Notes under the pieces: model-generated
Databases searched by the model: none
Told to the model about the DNA's origin: nothing
Seen by the model: only the letters and a program-made list of their open reading frames with translations
Program-made: the position numbers and the translations under genes
Shown here: in pieces, positions 32,000-43,035 of the stretch
Numbering within the stretch: position 1 is the first letter of the stretch
Layout of the letters: every line of letters starts with the position of its first letter
Source: Phocoena phocoena
Taxonomy: Eukaryota; Chordata; Mammalia; Artiodactyla; Phocoenidae
Assembly (NCBI RefSeq): GCF_963924675.1
Contig: NC_089228.1
Location: forward strand, 94,270,894-94,334,893
DNA length: 64,000 nt
Direction of reading: 5' to 3'

Positions 32000-32700
32000 A
32001 AAGCAGCACCGCTTACTCAAAATCAGACGAATGTCAGTGGGATGTTTGTTAAACAAACTTGTCATTATTTGTCACAATTTGAGGAAGTATCAGTCAGTAG
32101 CCACACTTGAGCATATAACAAGAGTTATTTATAGCTGCCAGTTTACAGTTTTAATTAATGCAGGGCCAAGGTTCGATGTTATAAACAGCGTAATTTATAA
32201 TGATTGTGTGGCTATAAATAGTTTGGTTCCACGGGTGGAGTAGAACAGAGCCGCTTCCCGCAGTTCTGCCAGAGCCTGAGCCTGGAGGAATGTGACAGCA
32301 GGGGGTGAATCCTGTTTTTCCCTCTTCTTGGTGGACCCTGTCTGTGAGTCCTTGGCCAGGGCATTTCAACTTTTTCCTCAGTGTCCCTTTTGGAACGAGG
32401 TGTTGTGCTCAACCCTGTTCCCAGGAGATGATGGTAGAAGTGAATTAATTAACATCTGCCCCGGAGATCTCCCTGGAAAGGTTGAAAGGGAGCAATGTCT
32501 GCCGCCCCGCCCCCTTTATGGCGATTCCGGACAATGATCTAATTACAGCCTCTTTCTCCGGCTGGAGGGTGGAGGGAGATATCCTGTTATTCTCCAGATC
32601 AGGCACAGCTCTAAAGTTTTGTTTATAGCTTCAGAGTTAATTTGCCCGACAGTGATAGTCTCTTCTAAAAATAAGCGGTTGTCAGAAATTTAGAAATTTA
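32000..32700. promoter_or_regulatory. Enhancer-like AT-rich block with paired MEF2-type sites
   Basis: Seen directly: two matches to the MEF2 consensus YTA(A/T)4TAR, at 32125-32134 (antisense, TTATTTATAG) and 32212-32221 (CTATAAATAG). TTAATTAA palindromes lie at 32151-32158 and 32445-32452. A 'ctaattacag' site and GC boxes ('ccgccccgcccc') lie near 32500-32550. No repeat and no coding frame was recognised. Clustered motifs of this kind in unique sequence suggest a cis-regulatory element, but conservation has not been tested. Confidence 0.35.
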
Positions 32701-33459
32701 CTAGTTTCTTGTGTCAGCAGAACCTTGTCTTGGGAGTGGGCAGGTGAGTTGGGGCGAGAAGAGAAGGAGGGGAATAAGTATACATAAATTTTACATGTAA
32801 AATACATAGGTATGTCAATTCAAAGCCTGATCATTATGCTGTTCGGCACACATGCCAGACAACCTCCACCCCCAACCCTCCAAAATGCTAATCTGTTTGT
32901 CATATTGAAATTTCTGGTTCTATACATATTCTCACACCACGCAGGTTTAATACTGTTAGGCTCAATCTTATTTTGCTATATTTTGTTTTAAAGAAAAGGT
33001 GTGGCTATGAAAAAAATTTATTGGATCTTAATTTGCAAAATTAGTTCTGATTCATTTTATTGCTGTAATTTAATACTCAATGATTTTCTGACACATATGT
33101 TTCAGCAGCAAGATCTACTTCCTATTCATTTTTCATTCCGATACAGCTGAAGTACATTAGTCAGGATGGTACACATCAGAGAGCAGTGCCCCACGAGAAA
33201 CTGGCATCACACTGCCGTCTTGGCATCCTCTCAGATGCCCCTCTAAGTGTGCAGGTTGGCACATCCAGGGACTTGGGGCAGAAGGAGATAGGCAAGCAGT
33301 ACTTCTAGAAAAGGGGATTACATTTCTTTTCATTATGTCATCATCCGCGTCTTCATTATCGTCATCATCGTTATTGCAGTGCTTTGTCCAAGGATGCTGT
33401 GAGATGCGTCCTATTTAAAGCTCTCCCACTGGATCTGAAGCAAGGAGAGCCTGCCTTAC
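32701..33459. other. No gene or repeat recognised
   Basis: AT-rich unique-looking sequence. A 'tcatcatccgcgtcttcattatcgtcatcatcg' degenerate triplet patch lies near 33340. Confidence 0.45.
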
Positions 33460-33545
33460 GCTCCAGGGCATGCAGGTCATGGATGTGAAAGACCCAATGC
33501 CGTGGAACCCTGAGGGGGTGCTTCTCCTCTGTCTTGACCCGGATG
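33460..33545 (-). other. Weak candidate exon, minus strand
   Basis: On the minus strand, 'ttgccttccccag' precedes 86 bases that end at a GTAAGG donor ('gtaaggcagg'). Two of the three frames are open across it (one reads ...VKTEEKHPLRVPRHW...). The plus strand is also open, which weakens the call. If it belonged to the same transcript as the ATG exon at 21955, it would lie upstream as 5' untranslated sequence. Confidence 0.18.
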
Positions 33546-33589
33546 CTGGGGAAGGCAACCTGGAGGAGGTGATCGCCCGGTTGACCCCT

Positions 33590-33700
33590 TCAGGTGGTTC
33601 TTTAAGGCAGCGACTGTCTTTTTTGTTTCTGTACAGACACCTCCTGACGTAGCAGGCCCATGGTAAATATTTGTAGAGAGAACAAATGGAGGTTTACTCT
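33590..33700 (+). mobile_element. L2 LINE 3' terminus
   Basis: 'aaggcagcgactgtcttttttgtttctgtacag' and 'catggtaaatatttgtagagag' are the diverged L2 tail. Confidence 0.6.
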
Positions 33701-34644
33701 CTTTTGGAATTTGCCCCTATGGGAACACTTCTGTTGTGCATTTGCGATACATAAATAAATACGTGAATGAATTAAAGATGGCTGAAAATGAACAATTAAA
33801 GAGAAGAGAGATTTCTGGAGAGTGTGCACTAGAGTGGGTTGTGGAGTGCCTCCTGATTGATGCACTGGCGCTCCTAATCAAAATTATGAACTGCTTATCG
33901 AGTTAGGGCGAAAGTGTCCGAGGCCCAGGTGTAGGGAATAAAAAGGAGCAATGTGTGTGTTGACGTGAATTGATTTCAGTGGGCTGACAGGCATCCCCAA
34001 CATTTCCTCCCTGATAATGTTGGGAAGCGCCTTTACCCGTCCAGGGGGCTAAGACTTCATCTGCCCTGGGTTCCAGTTCTGTGCTGTAGGAGGTGGCATT
34101 AAGCCAGAAGGAGCAGGGTGAGTACAAAGAGACAATGTCACATCAGGTTTTTCTCCCATTCTCTTTTATTTCTTCTCCAAGACTTTGTTGTTATACTTAT
34201 CTCCGTGATTGTTTTCACCATTTTAAAAAGAGAAATTCTCAATGTTTATTTTGAAATAAAAAAGACAAATGTTTTTCCATATTGCTTATTGGGTGAAGGG
34301 GGGATTCAAGTATAAGCGTTATCAAGCATGTGATTTCGGAGAAGATTCTTGGAATTGGGCATGTGTTTGGCCAGTCAGTAATAACTCGTATCTCCACAGT
34401 ATTATGACTATATATCCTAGATCTAGATGTTCCCGTTCAAAGAAAAAAGAGCACAATAAATTTTGCAACATAATCTGTAAATCTAACAGATGACTTATAC
34501 CTAATGTTTTTGTTTATTTCTGTTTCTAAGAATTTTCCCTAATGCTGAGTACCAGTTGAAGAGGACATGGTGTAAATGTATTAGTTTAGGCTCTCTGGCC
34601 ATTAATTCTTAGAATTGTAAATGTTGAGAGCTTCCAGAGACCAT
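33701..34644. other. No gene or repeat recognised
   Basis: AT-rich. Frames of 74 codons or fewer. Nothing further seen. Confidence 0.45.
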
Positions 34645-34775
34645 TTGCTTCTTCTATTCCATTTCTCTCCATTTATTGATGAGGAAACTGAGCCTGAAGG
34701 ACTGAGTGACTTGTTCAAAGTCATTTGACTTCTAATAGACAGAGCTGGGATAGAAGTAATGTCTCTTGCCTCCCA
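34645..34775 (-). mobile_element. MIR SINE, reverse orientation
   Basis: 'tttattgatgaggaaactgagcctgaaggactgagtgacttgttcaaagtcatttgacttc' and 'agagctgggatagaagt' are the antisense MIR core and tRNA-like part. Confidence 0.75.
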
Positions 34776-34821
34776 AGAAAGTAACTAGTATTTGTCGGTG
34801 ATAGATAGACATACCCACTAT

Positions 34822-35000
34822 AAAAGGGCAGCATAGTGGTTAAGGATGAGGGCTCTGGAGCCAGACAAGCCTAGGCTCTGGCACTATTTGTGAAGCAATG
34901 GCATGTTGATTCTCTCCTTTGATCCTCATTTTTTTCATCCATAAAGTGGGAACAATAACGGTTTGACAGAGGTGTTGGGGGGATTAAATAAGCAAACGCA
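34822..35000 (+). mobile_element. MIR SINE with intact 5' end
   Basis: 'cagcatagtggttaaggatgagggctctggagccagacaagcc' is the MIR tRNA-like head. 'ggctctggcactatttgtg' and 'tccataaagtgggaacaataacgg' follow, and the copy ends near 'gattaaataagc'. Confidence 0.85.
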
Positions 35001-35689
35001 GGTCAAGAATTTTGCCATGGAATGTCTCCAACATATAAGGGACGCAACGAGGAGAACAAAGCTGAAAGGCAAACAAACACAACAAAACAACTACCCCAGC
35101 CCAGACAAGGCTTCTTGTTCTTTTGGCCTGGTTTGGTCTGTCACAGAAATGTTGCCGGTGAAGTTTCCTCTACCTGTACATCCTCTTGCGCATGTGTGTT
35201 TTCCCTGAGAGAGAAATGCATGAGCCCTGTTCACCTTTAGGCTGTGGGCATGCAGAGACAGACGGTAGAGACTGGTGGGTAGGACAGGAGATGAGGAGGG
35301 CAGGGCCTTGGGTGAGCAGTCCCCACGAGCAAGGTATCTGAGGTGCTTAGCAGGCCCAGCGGGAAGCCCAAGGAGGAAGGCCAGTGAGAGCCTGGGACTG
35401 ATGACCCCACATTGGAACACAGCCCGGACCTGCAGTAGGTGCAGCTGTGCTCTGGGTGGCAGCTGCCTAGATCAGAGGTAGTAACTCAAGGTGGGTGTGA
35501 CCTCCACCTGTGGGAGCCCTGCCCCTGAGATGGACTCAGGTCAGGGCCCCTGAGGAACTGAAACATACTTGGGAGAGTTAATTGTAGAAGATTGCATCTC
35601 GCGTAAGTCAAGCAAGGGAAGGCTTAAAACAGTTGAGTCTGGAGCCGTTGTCTAATCAGACAATCCATGTGATTTCATTCACATAATAG
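35001..35689. other. No gene or repeat recognised
   Basis: Unique-looking, moderately GC-rich. Frames of 109 codons or fewer on both strands. Confidence 0.45.
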
Positions 35690-36110
35690 AAATATTGTAT
35701 GCCTACAAAATTATCCCATTTAATCCCTCAGTAACCTTGTAAAGTTTTTATTTATTTATTTATTTTTGGCGGTATGGGGGCCTCTCACTGTTGTGGTCTC
35801 TCCCATTGCGGAGCACGGGCTCCAGACGCGCAGGCTCAGCGGCCATGGCTTATGAGCCCAGCCACTCCGCGGCATGTGGGATCTTCCCGGACTGGGGCAC
35901 GAATCCGTGTCCCCTGCATTGGCAGGCGGACTCTCAACCACTGCGCCACCAGGGGAGCCCCTTTGTAAACTTTTTATGGCACTTTGCAGATTAGTAAAAT
36001 GGAGGCCCAGAGAGATTTCCATCCTACGGTCAAAGTCACAGACATCAAAATGAAGCCTAGATTGAAAACAAATCTCATTGATTTCAAAGTCTGTCCTGTC
36101 TATGTCCACG
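35690..36110 (-). mobile_element. MIR SINE split by a CHR SINE
   Basis: 'tcccatttaatccctcagtaaccttgtaaag' (antisense MIR 'atttaatcctcacaacaacc') is followed, beyond the CHR SINE, by 'gcagattagtaaaatggaggcccagagag' and 'caaagtcacagacatc' (antisense 'ttttacagatgaggaaactgaggcccagagag'). Confidence 0.75.
35751..35961 (-). mobile_element. CHR-type SINE, reverse, inserted in a MIR
   Basis: From the T-rich tail 'tttatttatttatttttggcggta' to 'gcgccaccaggggagccc' it is the reverse complement of a full CHR SINE. The flanks 'cttgtaaagttttta' (35736-35750) and 'tttgtaaactttttat' (35962-35976) are a slightly diverged target duplication. Confidence 0.93.
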
Positions 36111-36336
36111 GCACCAGCTCCATTTTACTTGAATGCATTTTCCACTACATTTCCCTCCCCGCTTTAGTTTGCTGATGGACATGTGGCTGAGAGAAGCAGC
36201 AGTTTGGGAGAGGTGAGCGGATTCTGGAGCCAGGCAGGATGCATTCCTATCCTGTCTTCACCATTTACTGGCCTTGAGACCTTGGGCAAGGGAGCTAACT
36301 TCTCTGTGCCTCAGTTTCCTCATCTGTAAAGTGGGG

Positions 36337-36385
36337 TGTATTAGGGTTCTACAGAGAAACAGAACCAATAGGGTGTGTGTGTGTG

Positions 36386-36422
<37 letters not shown>

Positions 36423-36786
36423 GGGAATTAATTACGGAATTGGCTCAAGTGTTTGTGGAGGCTGACACGTCTGAAATCTGCAGAGCAGGCTAGCCAGGCT
36501 GGAGACCCAGGGAAGAGCTGATATTGCAGTTTGAGTCCTAAGGCCGTCTGGAGGCAGAATTCTCTTTTCCCAGGAGGTCCTCAGTCTTTTCTCTCTTAAG
36601 ACCTTCCACCGATTGAACGAGGCCACCCACATGATGGAGTGTAACCTGCTTTACTCAAAGTCCACTGACTTAAATGCTAATCTCATCAGTATAGAAATTA
36701 CCTTCCCGGCAATATCTAGTCTGGTTGTCTGACCAGGTACCTGGAGACGCTGGTCCAGCTGAGCTGACTCCTGAAATTAACCATCA
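36337..36786 (+). mobile_element. MLT2-type solo LTR (ERVL) inside the MIR
   Basis: Starts 'tgtattagggttctacagag' with 'aaacagaaccaatagggtg', then 'ggaattggctcaagtg', 'gtggaggctgac', 'gctaatctcatcag', and ends 'ctcctgaaattaaccatca'. No retroviral genes are present. I could not see a convincing 5-bp target duplication. Confidence 0.85.
36371..36423. repeat. (GT)n(GA)n compound microsatellite in the LTR
   Basis: 'gggtgtgtgtgtgtgtgtatgg' then 'gagagagagagagagagag' and 'gatagagg'. It lies where the MLT2 consensus, as I recall it, carries a TA-rich variable tract. Confidence 0.9.
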
Positions 36787-36905
36787 TGTGTAGCTATTGA
36801 GATCTGCCTCATCAGGCGGACGTGAGGAGAGGATGATGATGTAGTTACAGAGCTTAGAGCTTGCCCGGCACAGGTCCACTCTGGCAAAGTATTACCTGTC
36901 ATTCC

Positions 36906-38866
36906 TCCCCAGGAATGGAAATGCTTGCTCTCATCTTGGCTGGGACATGTCATTTCTGTCCCTAGGCCAAGGCTCCTGCAGCTGCAGCTTTTGCTTCTCT
37001 TCCATTTACTTCTCCTGGGGCTGCAGTAAGGTCCGTGGACCTTCTCAGTGGCCGCCGAGTCTGGGAGGAGGTTGATCTTTCCTGACTCCCAGGATAAACT
37101 AGGATGCTAGGTGTGGGCACTGTCAGTGGAGGCCCAAGAAGAGGAACAACCACACGAGGGGGCAGCTGAGGACAGCTGACTGAAACCGCAAGGCACGAAT
37201 TCCACCCAGAGAATCTTTGTTGTTGTTTATCCTCATGGCAAGAAGCAAACACACTGCTCTTTAATTTTCCTTGGCAGGGTCTGCGGCGCCGGGTGGCTGC
37301 CAGCCCGTCTGCTGGGCCCGAGCTGTGCCCCACCTCCGCCAGCCTCAGGTGGGCCCCCATCCCATGTCTTTCCTGGGCAAAGGCAATCGCCATAGCCCCA
37401 GCCGACTCTCATCCTGTTCAAACCCCTGCTCTACCTTGGCTGCGCAGCCTCACCTTCCATGGCCCTGGCCCACCTGACGGAGGGAGATACGTTGTATAGA
37501 CAGGCGGCACACGCTCTGTTTGGAAACAGGAGAAGTTTCATTTTGCTTTGGCTTCTGGCGGGGGAGGTGGGATTAAAACTGGGATCAATGCAAAAGATCC
37601 TGGAGGACAATGCAAGCTCCAGGAGGAAGAAGCAGAGAGGCGGGTGAAGTGGGAGATGGGAGGGGACCTCCAGGACCAGTAAAAGAATAAACTCAGCTTT
37701 CGTCTTGGAGTCTGATCCATTTCCGAGCCCTGATAGGAAAGGTCATGAATTTTAAAATGTGTCTCTCCAGCCGACAGCTCCAGTCCTAAAACCAGCACTC
37801 TGAAGCTCTCCACCTGCTGCGGGAGAGCCCGAGCCGGGGGGTGGGGGTGGGCGGCCGGGGGTAGAGGGGTGCGGTTTGGGGCCGCCACTATCAGGAAGCC
37901 GTGGTCAGGTGGAGTCTGAACATGGTGTCTTGGGATGGCCCCTCCTCCCTGCCAGCTCTGGGTTTCCAAGAGGCCTGGCATCCCTGGGTAAATTTCTGCA
38001 CGGGCTTCTGGGCCCTGAGGGCTCCTGGTGTCACGTGCCACCTGCTGTGGTCCTTGTTCCCCTGCTGGGGGACTGTGAGCCCCCGGGTAGGGTGGGGTGC
38101 CTTTCTCACCAGGGCTTTCAGGGCTCTTCCAGAAGGGGATGCTCAGCAGCTCTACATGTCTCTGAGGAGGGCTAGAGCCTGCAGGCTGCAAGTTGGGCTC
38201 TTGCTGGGGTCGTCACCTGGCGGTGGGAGGGATGTGGACATGCCTGCCGCCTTCTCTGGGCTGGGATAGGTGATGGTGACCGTCGTGCTTGGAGCTCCAG
38301 GAGAGTTGTCAGTGTGTCTTACTTTACGAGAAGTGCATGCTCTTGAGAGTGGAGTCTGGGTATTCTAAAGAATTTATTGTTGTAGCTTAAATAGAAGGTA
38401 GGCTCATTTTCAGGGAAAGAACCCTGAAGAATTGCAATCAGGGGTTATCTGTTTGTAAACTGAGAGTTGGGAATATTGAGTTTTCTGAGAGCAGGGATGG
38501 TGGTAATGGAAACAAGATTACAAAGATTTCTGGAGCTATAAACTCGCCAAGAGCAGCTCCCTGACAACCTCCAAGAACACAGCTCCTTAGCCAGACACTG
38601 AGCCAGGGAGACGGGGGCTCGCGGCCCTGGAAGAGGGGCACCACGCACAGCCAATCCTGCAGAGACGCTGGGGCTCCTGGAGCCCATGAGACCTGTGCCG
38701 CTCTCGGCCTTGGGTCCTGCCTGGCTACGCCCTTCCATCCCTCGGGAATCGGGAGCCCCTCCCAGAAGTTGGAGGCGAGTGGAGGGGAAAGACTCCTGGG
38801 TCTCTCAGCTCTGGGGAGACTCCTTTCGAGGGTGCGCTGGACAAAGCAGCCTCCCCCTCATTTAAG
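36906..38866. other. GC-richer unique DNA, no gene recognised
   Basis: The longest frame is a 217-codon minus-strand frame (37538-38191). It is Pro/Gly/Ala-rich with no domain and overlaps 99- and 122-codon plus-strand frames, as expected in GC-rich sequence. A small CpG-richer patch lies at 37815-37890 ('gagccggggggtggggg', 'gcggccggggg'). It is too short for a typical CpG island. Confidence 0.5.
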
Positions 38867-39235
38867 ACAAAAAATTTTACTGTGATAAAATATATGTAAC
38901 GTAAAGTTACCGTTTTAACCGTTCTAAAGTGTACAGTTCAGTGGCATCAAGTCCACGCGTGTTGTGCATCCATCAGCACCGTCCATCTCCAAACCTTCTT
39001 CATCCTCCCCGTCTGAAACTCTGTCCCCATGAACAATAACCCCCCCACCGCCCCCTCCTCCCAGCCCCTGGCAACCACCGTTCTACTTCCTGCCTCTGTG
39101 AACTTGGACCACTCCAGGTACCTCATGCAAAGGAACCATACAGCACTTGTCCTTTTGTGTCTGGCTTATTTCACTGGACATAATATCTTCAAGGTTCATC
39201 CATGTGTACCATGAATTAGAATTTCATTTCTTTTT
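38867..39235 (-). mobile_element. L1M 3' UTR, reverse orientation (first copy)
   Basis: 'actgtgataaaatatatgtaacgtaaagttaccgttttaacc', 'gtacagttcagtggcatcaag', 'cccctggcaaccaccgttctac' and 'ggacataatatcttcaaggttcatccatg' are antisense old-L1 3' UTR segments. Confidence 0.78.
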
Positions 39236-39480
39236 TATCGTCGTGAAATATACACAACATAATATTGATCATTTTAACCGTTCACAAGCATACAAGTCAG
39301 TGATATTAAATACATCCCCAACATTGTGTAACCATCGCCACTATCTGTACCCAACCTTCTCCTCATCTTCAACCTAATCTCTGTGCCCATTTAATACTAA
39401 CACTCCCTGCTCCCCGCCCCTGCTGACCTCTATGGATTTGCCCAATGTGGTACCTCATATGAGTGGAACCATGCAGCATC
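39236..39480 (-). mobile_element. L1M 3' UTR, reverse orientation (second copy)
   Basis: The module starts again: 'tatcgtcgtgaaatatacacaacataatattgatcattttaacc', 'catacaagtcagtgatattaaatac' and 'gtgtaaccatcgccactatc'. This repeats the 5' part of the preceding fragment in diverged form, so there are two elements or a duplication. Confidence 0.7.
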
Positions 39481-42400
39481 TCCCCCATTCTTGGCACAGA
39501 TTATTGTAGAACATAGGTTTGCAAAGACTCCTTAAAGAGACAGACGAGCAGCAAACAACAGGAATAAAGCCTGAATGTGGCTGTGTTGTCGGCCAGTTCC
39601 TCAGAAGCTTGTGGTGACCCTCAATGGAAAAACAGAAAAGAGAGCCTCACAAGGCAGCCTGGACAGGACCCCCCTTGAGTGCAAGAGGGCAGTTGCTCTG
39701 TGAGGGATGGCCTGGCAGGTACCCCCAGGGGAAGAGGGCTGTAAAAATGGAGGAAGCCTTAAAATTCTCAAATCACAGTGCTTCCCCCTTTCATATTGCA
39801 TCGACAGTGAGCAACCTTCTGAAAATCTGACTCTCCACAGAGCCTGCCTGCAGGCGGAAGACATGGGACGCGGTGGCCTGGGGACCTCTTGGGCTTGGCA
39901 CTTAACACTTGTCTTGGCAACAGAGAGGAGTGGTCAGAACTTGGACGTAGGAGTCATTCGTGAGCTTGAAGACCAGCTGTTCCATTTATAGTAGGGGAGG
40001 ACTGAAGCAGGGTCTTGTACTCTGGGAAGTTCAGTATCCACTTGAGAAAGATGGGGGTGGGAAGAGTCCCATGTCACAGGGTGAGCGAGAGGAATAAGGA
40101 GAATAAGACATAATATTGACGAGCGCTCTGCTGAATGCCTCCTCCACAATAAGGGTCCAGTAATGATAGTGATCGTAATATAATTCACTTTGATGCTACA
40201 TCTCAGTTTCTTGTAGGTTATTTTAGTATGACTCACTCTCCTTAAGTCCAGAAAACTTTAAAACATTGAACTTGAGTTGGGGGGTATGCCTGCCTGGGGG
40301 CCGGGCATTTCCGTGAATTTGCTGGGATGAATAATTCCTCATGAATCTTGAGAAATTAGCAGTTTCTCTCCCTGTCAACGTCTCGGTCTCCACGCTCATT
40401 GTCCTTTCTAGGCATTGGTGAAAATAGAGAATTTGGAAGTGTGAGCTCATATGTGGTGAAAAAATACTAGGCTGAAACCTTATTTCATTGCGGGGACTGC
40501 ACAGTGGTAGATGGGAGACCTGGTAAAAAGGTGTGGACAGAAAAATCTAGAATCACCCCCAGAGAGACAGATTTCCCTGTGGCAGGCTCCACAGTAGAGG
40601 GACGGGGCGGGTTGGCTCCTGCAATTCAAACACATGTGTCTGTCTGGGACATCTTCCCTGGGCATCTTCCTTGGTTCTGATCAAGGCGGTGCCGGCTGCT
40701 GTTAAGGCTGCTGGTGGGACCCATCAGTGGTCCTCATGGTTTCAGGAGAAGTCTCCTTCCTCAGGGAGATGCCCAGCAAGGACTCAGATACACTCCCGTG
40801 GGGGCAGCCTCCTTGCAGACTCAGGGCCATCACACCCTTGACTTCTGGCCTTTGGAGTGGAAGCCCACCCACTGGTTCTATTTCCCCCAGCCTTAGGGTG
40901 AATTCTTTCTCAAAAGCCTTCTGGGCTCCCTTTTGTCGCCTCATTCAGGTTTTACCCAAAGATTATTATTAACAGCAAATCTGGAGCCAAAGCATCGTGG
41001 TCAGGTGCACCACTGGCTCCTGTGTGCGTTTGCTCAGCCCCCAGTCTGCATTTAGCAATGGGTGTGTCAGGGCAGTCGGTAAGCATCCATCTGCCCATAG
41101 ATCCCAGTTGGGTGGATTAATTAATGATTATAGAGTACTTTGAAGGTTGGAGGGCTAATTATTTAGCCAGTTCCCTCCCTTCCCCCAGATCCCCCTGATG
41201 GCTTTTTGTCTCTTTCCCTCATGGGGCATCCTCTGAAGTGAATAGGAGAGGATGAATTGGGGTCAGTAAATAGAGCTGGCCATTCCAGATGGCCAGACCA
41301 GGGAGCCCCGTCTGGACGCTGCCCCACTGCAGGAGCCGAGATTTCCTGCGAGATCTGAGCACCACATAGCTTTCTTTCCATCTGAGCTGGCCAAGCTTGC
41401 AGAAGACTGTGGCTTCCCAGACTCTCAACTGGGCAGGACAAAGAGCAGGTCTTCAATTGCTAAGAGGTAATCTAATGCCCTTGTGCATCCAGGGTTTGCT
41501 CCCAGTTTTAACAGGAAATCCTTTATCTGTTAATCCATTCCCTCCTCTCCCTCTTGTTACTCTTTCCCAGAGCAGGGCCCCATAAGAAGAATGAACATGG
41601 TGCGTTCTTCTCCCATTCCGGGGTTAGTACTGGGCATGGGGGCGGGGGTTGAGGGTGGAAACAAGTAGTTCCATGCTGTACTGTGAGAGCAGAGCGTTCA
41701 CGCTGTCTTGTAGAGTGAGGAGATCATTGTTTCTCTGCCCGCCCTCTCTCCCAATGACCCAGATTTTAAAATAAAATATATTTTTCTATTTTTAAAAAAG
41801 CTTGAATCGTGCATACTTTTTTAGTTGAGGAAACCCAAGGATAAAATAAAAATTGTAGGTAGTAGGATTACACTTCCATATCCTCTGCCTGAGCCCACGG
41901 AGTGGGTCTTTGGTGCATCTCCGTGCCTATTGAAGGAGAGAAAGCTGGGGCTGACAAATCCTGCATTAGACCCTCATTCCTCTGTATCCACACTGTTTAT
42001 TGAGAGCTACTCTGGTTGCAGAGATATTAGAGAAACAAAGAGGAGATGACATCCAGTCCTAAAGGTATGTCCAGTCTAGCAGGGAGAAAAGTATGAAAAC
42101 ATATAAATATGGTAAAAGAGACTTTGAGCGATTGTTTTGTATTTTGCTCTATTTTTATGTTCCCTCAGATCAACAGGTAGATGCGTGCTTTGCTGTCCTT
42201 GCCTCAGGATATTTTCAGGGCAGAAAACAGAAGCTGCTTGAAGTCAAAGGCTTCTGTAAAATTCCCAGGCTCTTTGAAGAAAGGATGCTAGGGATCCCAG
42301 GGGTAAAGGGGAGAGAGAGGACGCCTTCGAGGGCATCAGGAGAAAAGGGACATGATTCTGCGGGCCAGAGGCTGAGTGAGAGAGGGTTTTGAGGGTGATG

Positions 42401-42829
42401 AAGGAGAGGCAGGAAGGCAGAGAGGTGAGGAAATGTGGAAAGATCACAAAGGTGCGGGTGTAGCAGACCTAGAGGGGCTGGCAAGGCACAGGGGATCCCA
42501 GCCTCACCCCAAACTCCCCAGACGAGACCCTGAGGCACGGGAGCCGCTGGTCCTGGAGGCCCAGGTGGGTTGGGGCAACGGGGGAATTTGGGGACCAAGA
42601 AGAGATGACCAGTGAGGGAAGGGGACTCCCTAGTGCTTTGGTGATGGAGGAGGCCTGGTCACTGCACACCCACCCTGAGCAGGTGGGCCCAGTGATGACT
42701 ATACTGGAATTTCTGCCACTGCCCCAGGCTGGGAGCTCAGAGTGGGACTAAGATAGTTTAAAATAAAAATGTTCTGCACACTGGAGAGGTGGACTCTGGT
42801 GCTAAACTCATGACACAATCATGCACAAT
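39481..42829. other. Long unique-looking stretch, no gene recognised
   Basis: Overlapping frames of 60-127 codons occur on both strands without domains or convincing splice pairs. G/A-rich DNA occupies 42290-42460. A possible ancient SINE-tail remnant at 41113-41165 is listed separately. Confidence 0.45.
41113..41165. promoter_or_regulatory. AT-rich remnant resembling an ancient SINE tail
   Basis: 'ggattaattaatgattatagagtactttgaaggttggagggctaattatttagcc' resembles the segment at 46115-46205 and the general tRNA-SINE tail pattern 'gtaaagcactttgaagatgaaaagcgct'. It could be an old SINE end kept as regulatory DNA, or chance. Confidence 0.3.
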
Positions 42830-43035
42830 AATAAAGGCGGGGGTTGGGAATACATAGAGCAGTCAAATCATAGAGACAGAAAGTAGAATGGTGGTTGCCA
42901 GACATTGGGTCATAGGGGGGTTTGGGTAGTTGTTAACAGGTAGAGTTTCTGTTTTGCAAGATGAAGAGTTCTGGAGATAAGTTGCACAACAGCCTGAATG
43001 TACTTAACACTGTTGAAATGTACACTTAAATATGG
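42830..43035 (+). mobile_element. L1M 3' UTR fragment (first of two)
   Basis: 'catagagacagaaagtagaatggtggttgccag', 'tttctgttttgcaagatgaagagttctggag', 'aatgtacttaacactgttgaaatgtacactt' and 'aaatatggttaagatgg' are an L1M 3' UTR ending. Confidence 0.8.

Larger units (their letters stand above)
36205..36905 (+). mobile_element. MIR SINE split by an ERVL LTR
   Basis: Left part (36205-36336): 'gattctggagccaggcagg', 'ttgagaccttgggcaaggg', 'tgcctcagtttcctcatctgtaaagtgggg'. Right part (about 36795-36905): 'gatctgcctcatcaggcggacgtgaggag' and 'gagcttagagcttgcccggcaca'. The MIR is continuous if the LTR is removed. Confidence 0.8.

Noticed and set aside
37790..37900. CpG island / promoter
   Set aside because: Only about 75 bases are CpG-rich, far below island length, and no transcription start features are nearby.
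37538..38191. 217-codon minus-strand open frame
   Set aside because: Pro/Gly-rich composition from GC-rich DNA, overlapping plus-strand frames of similar quality, no domain or splice signals.
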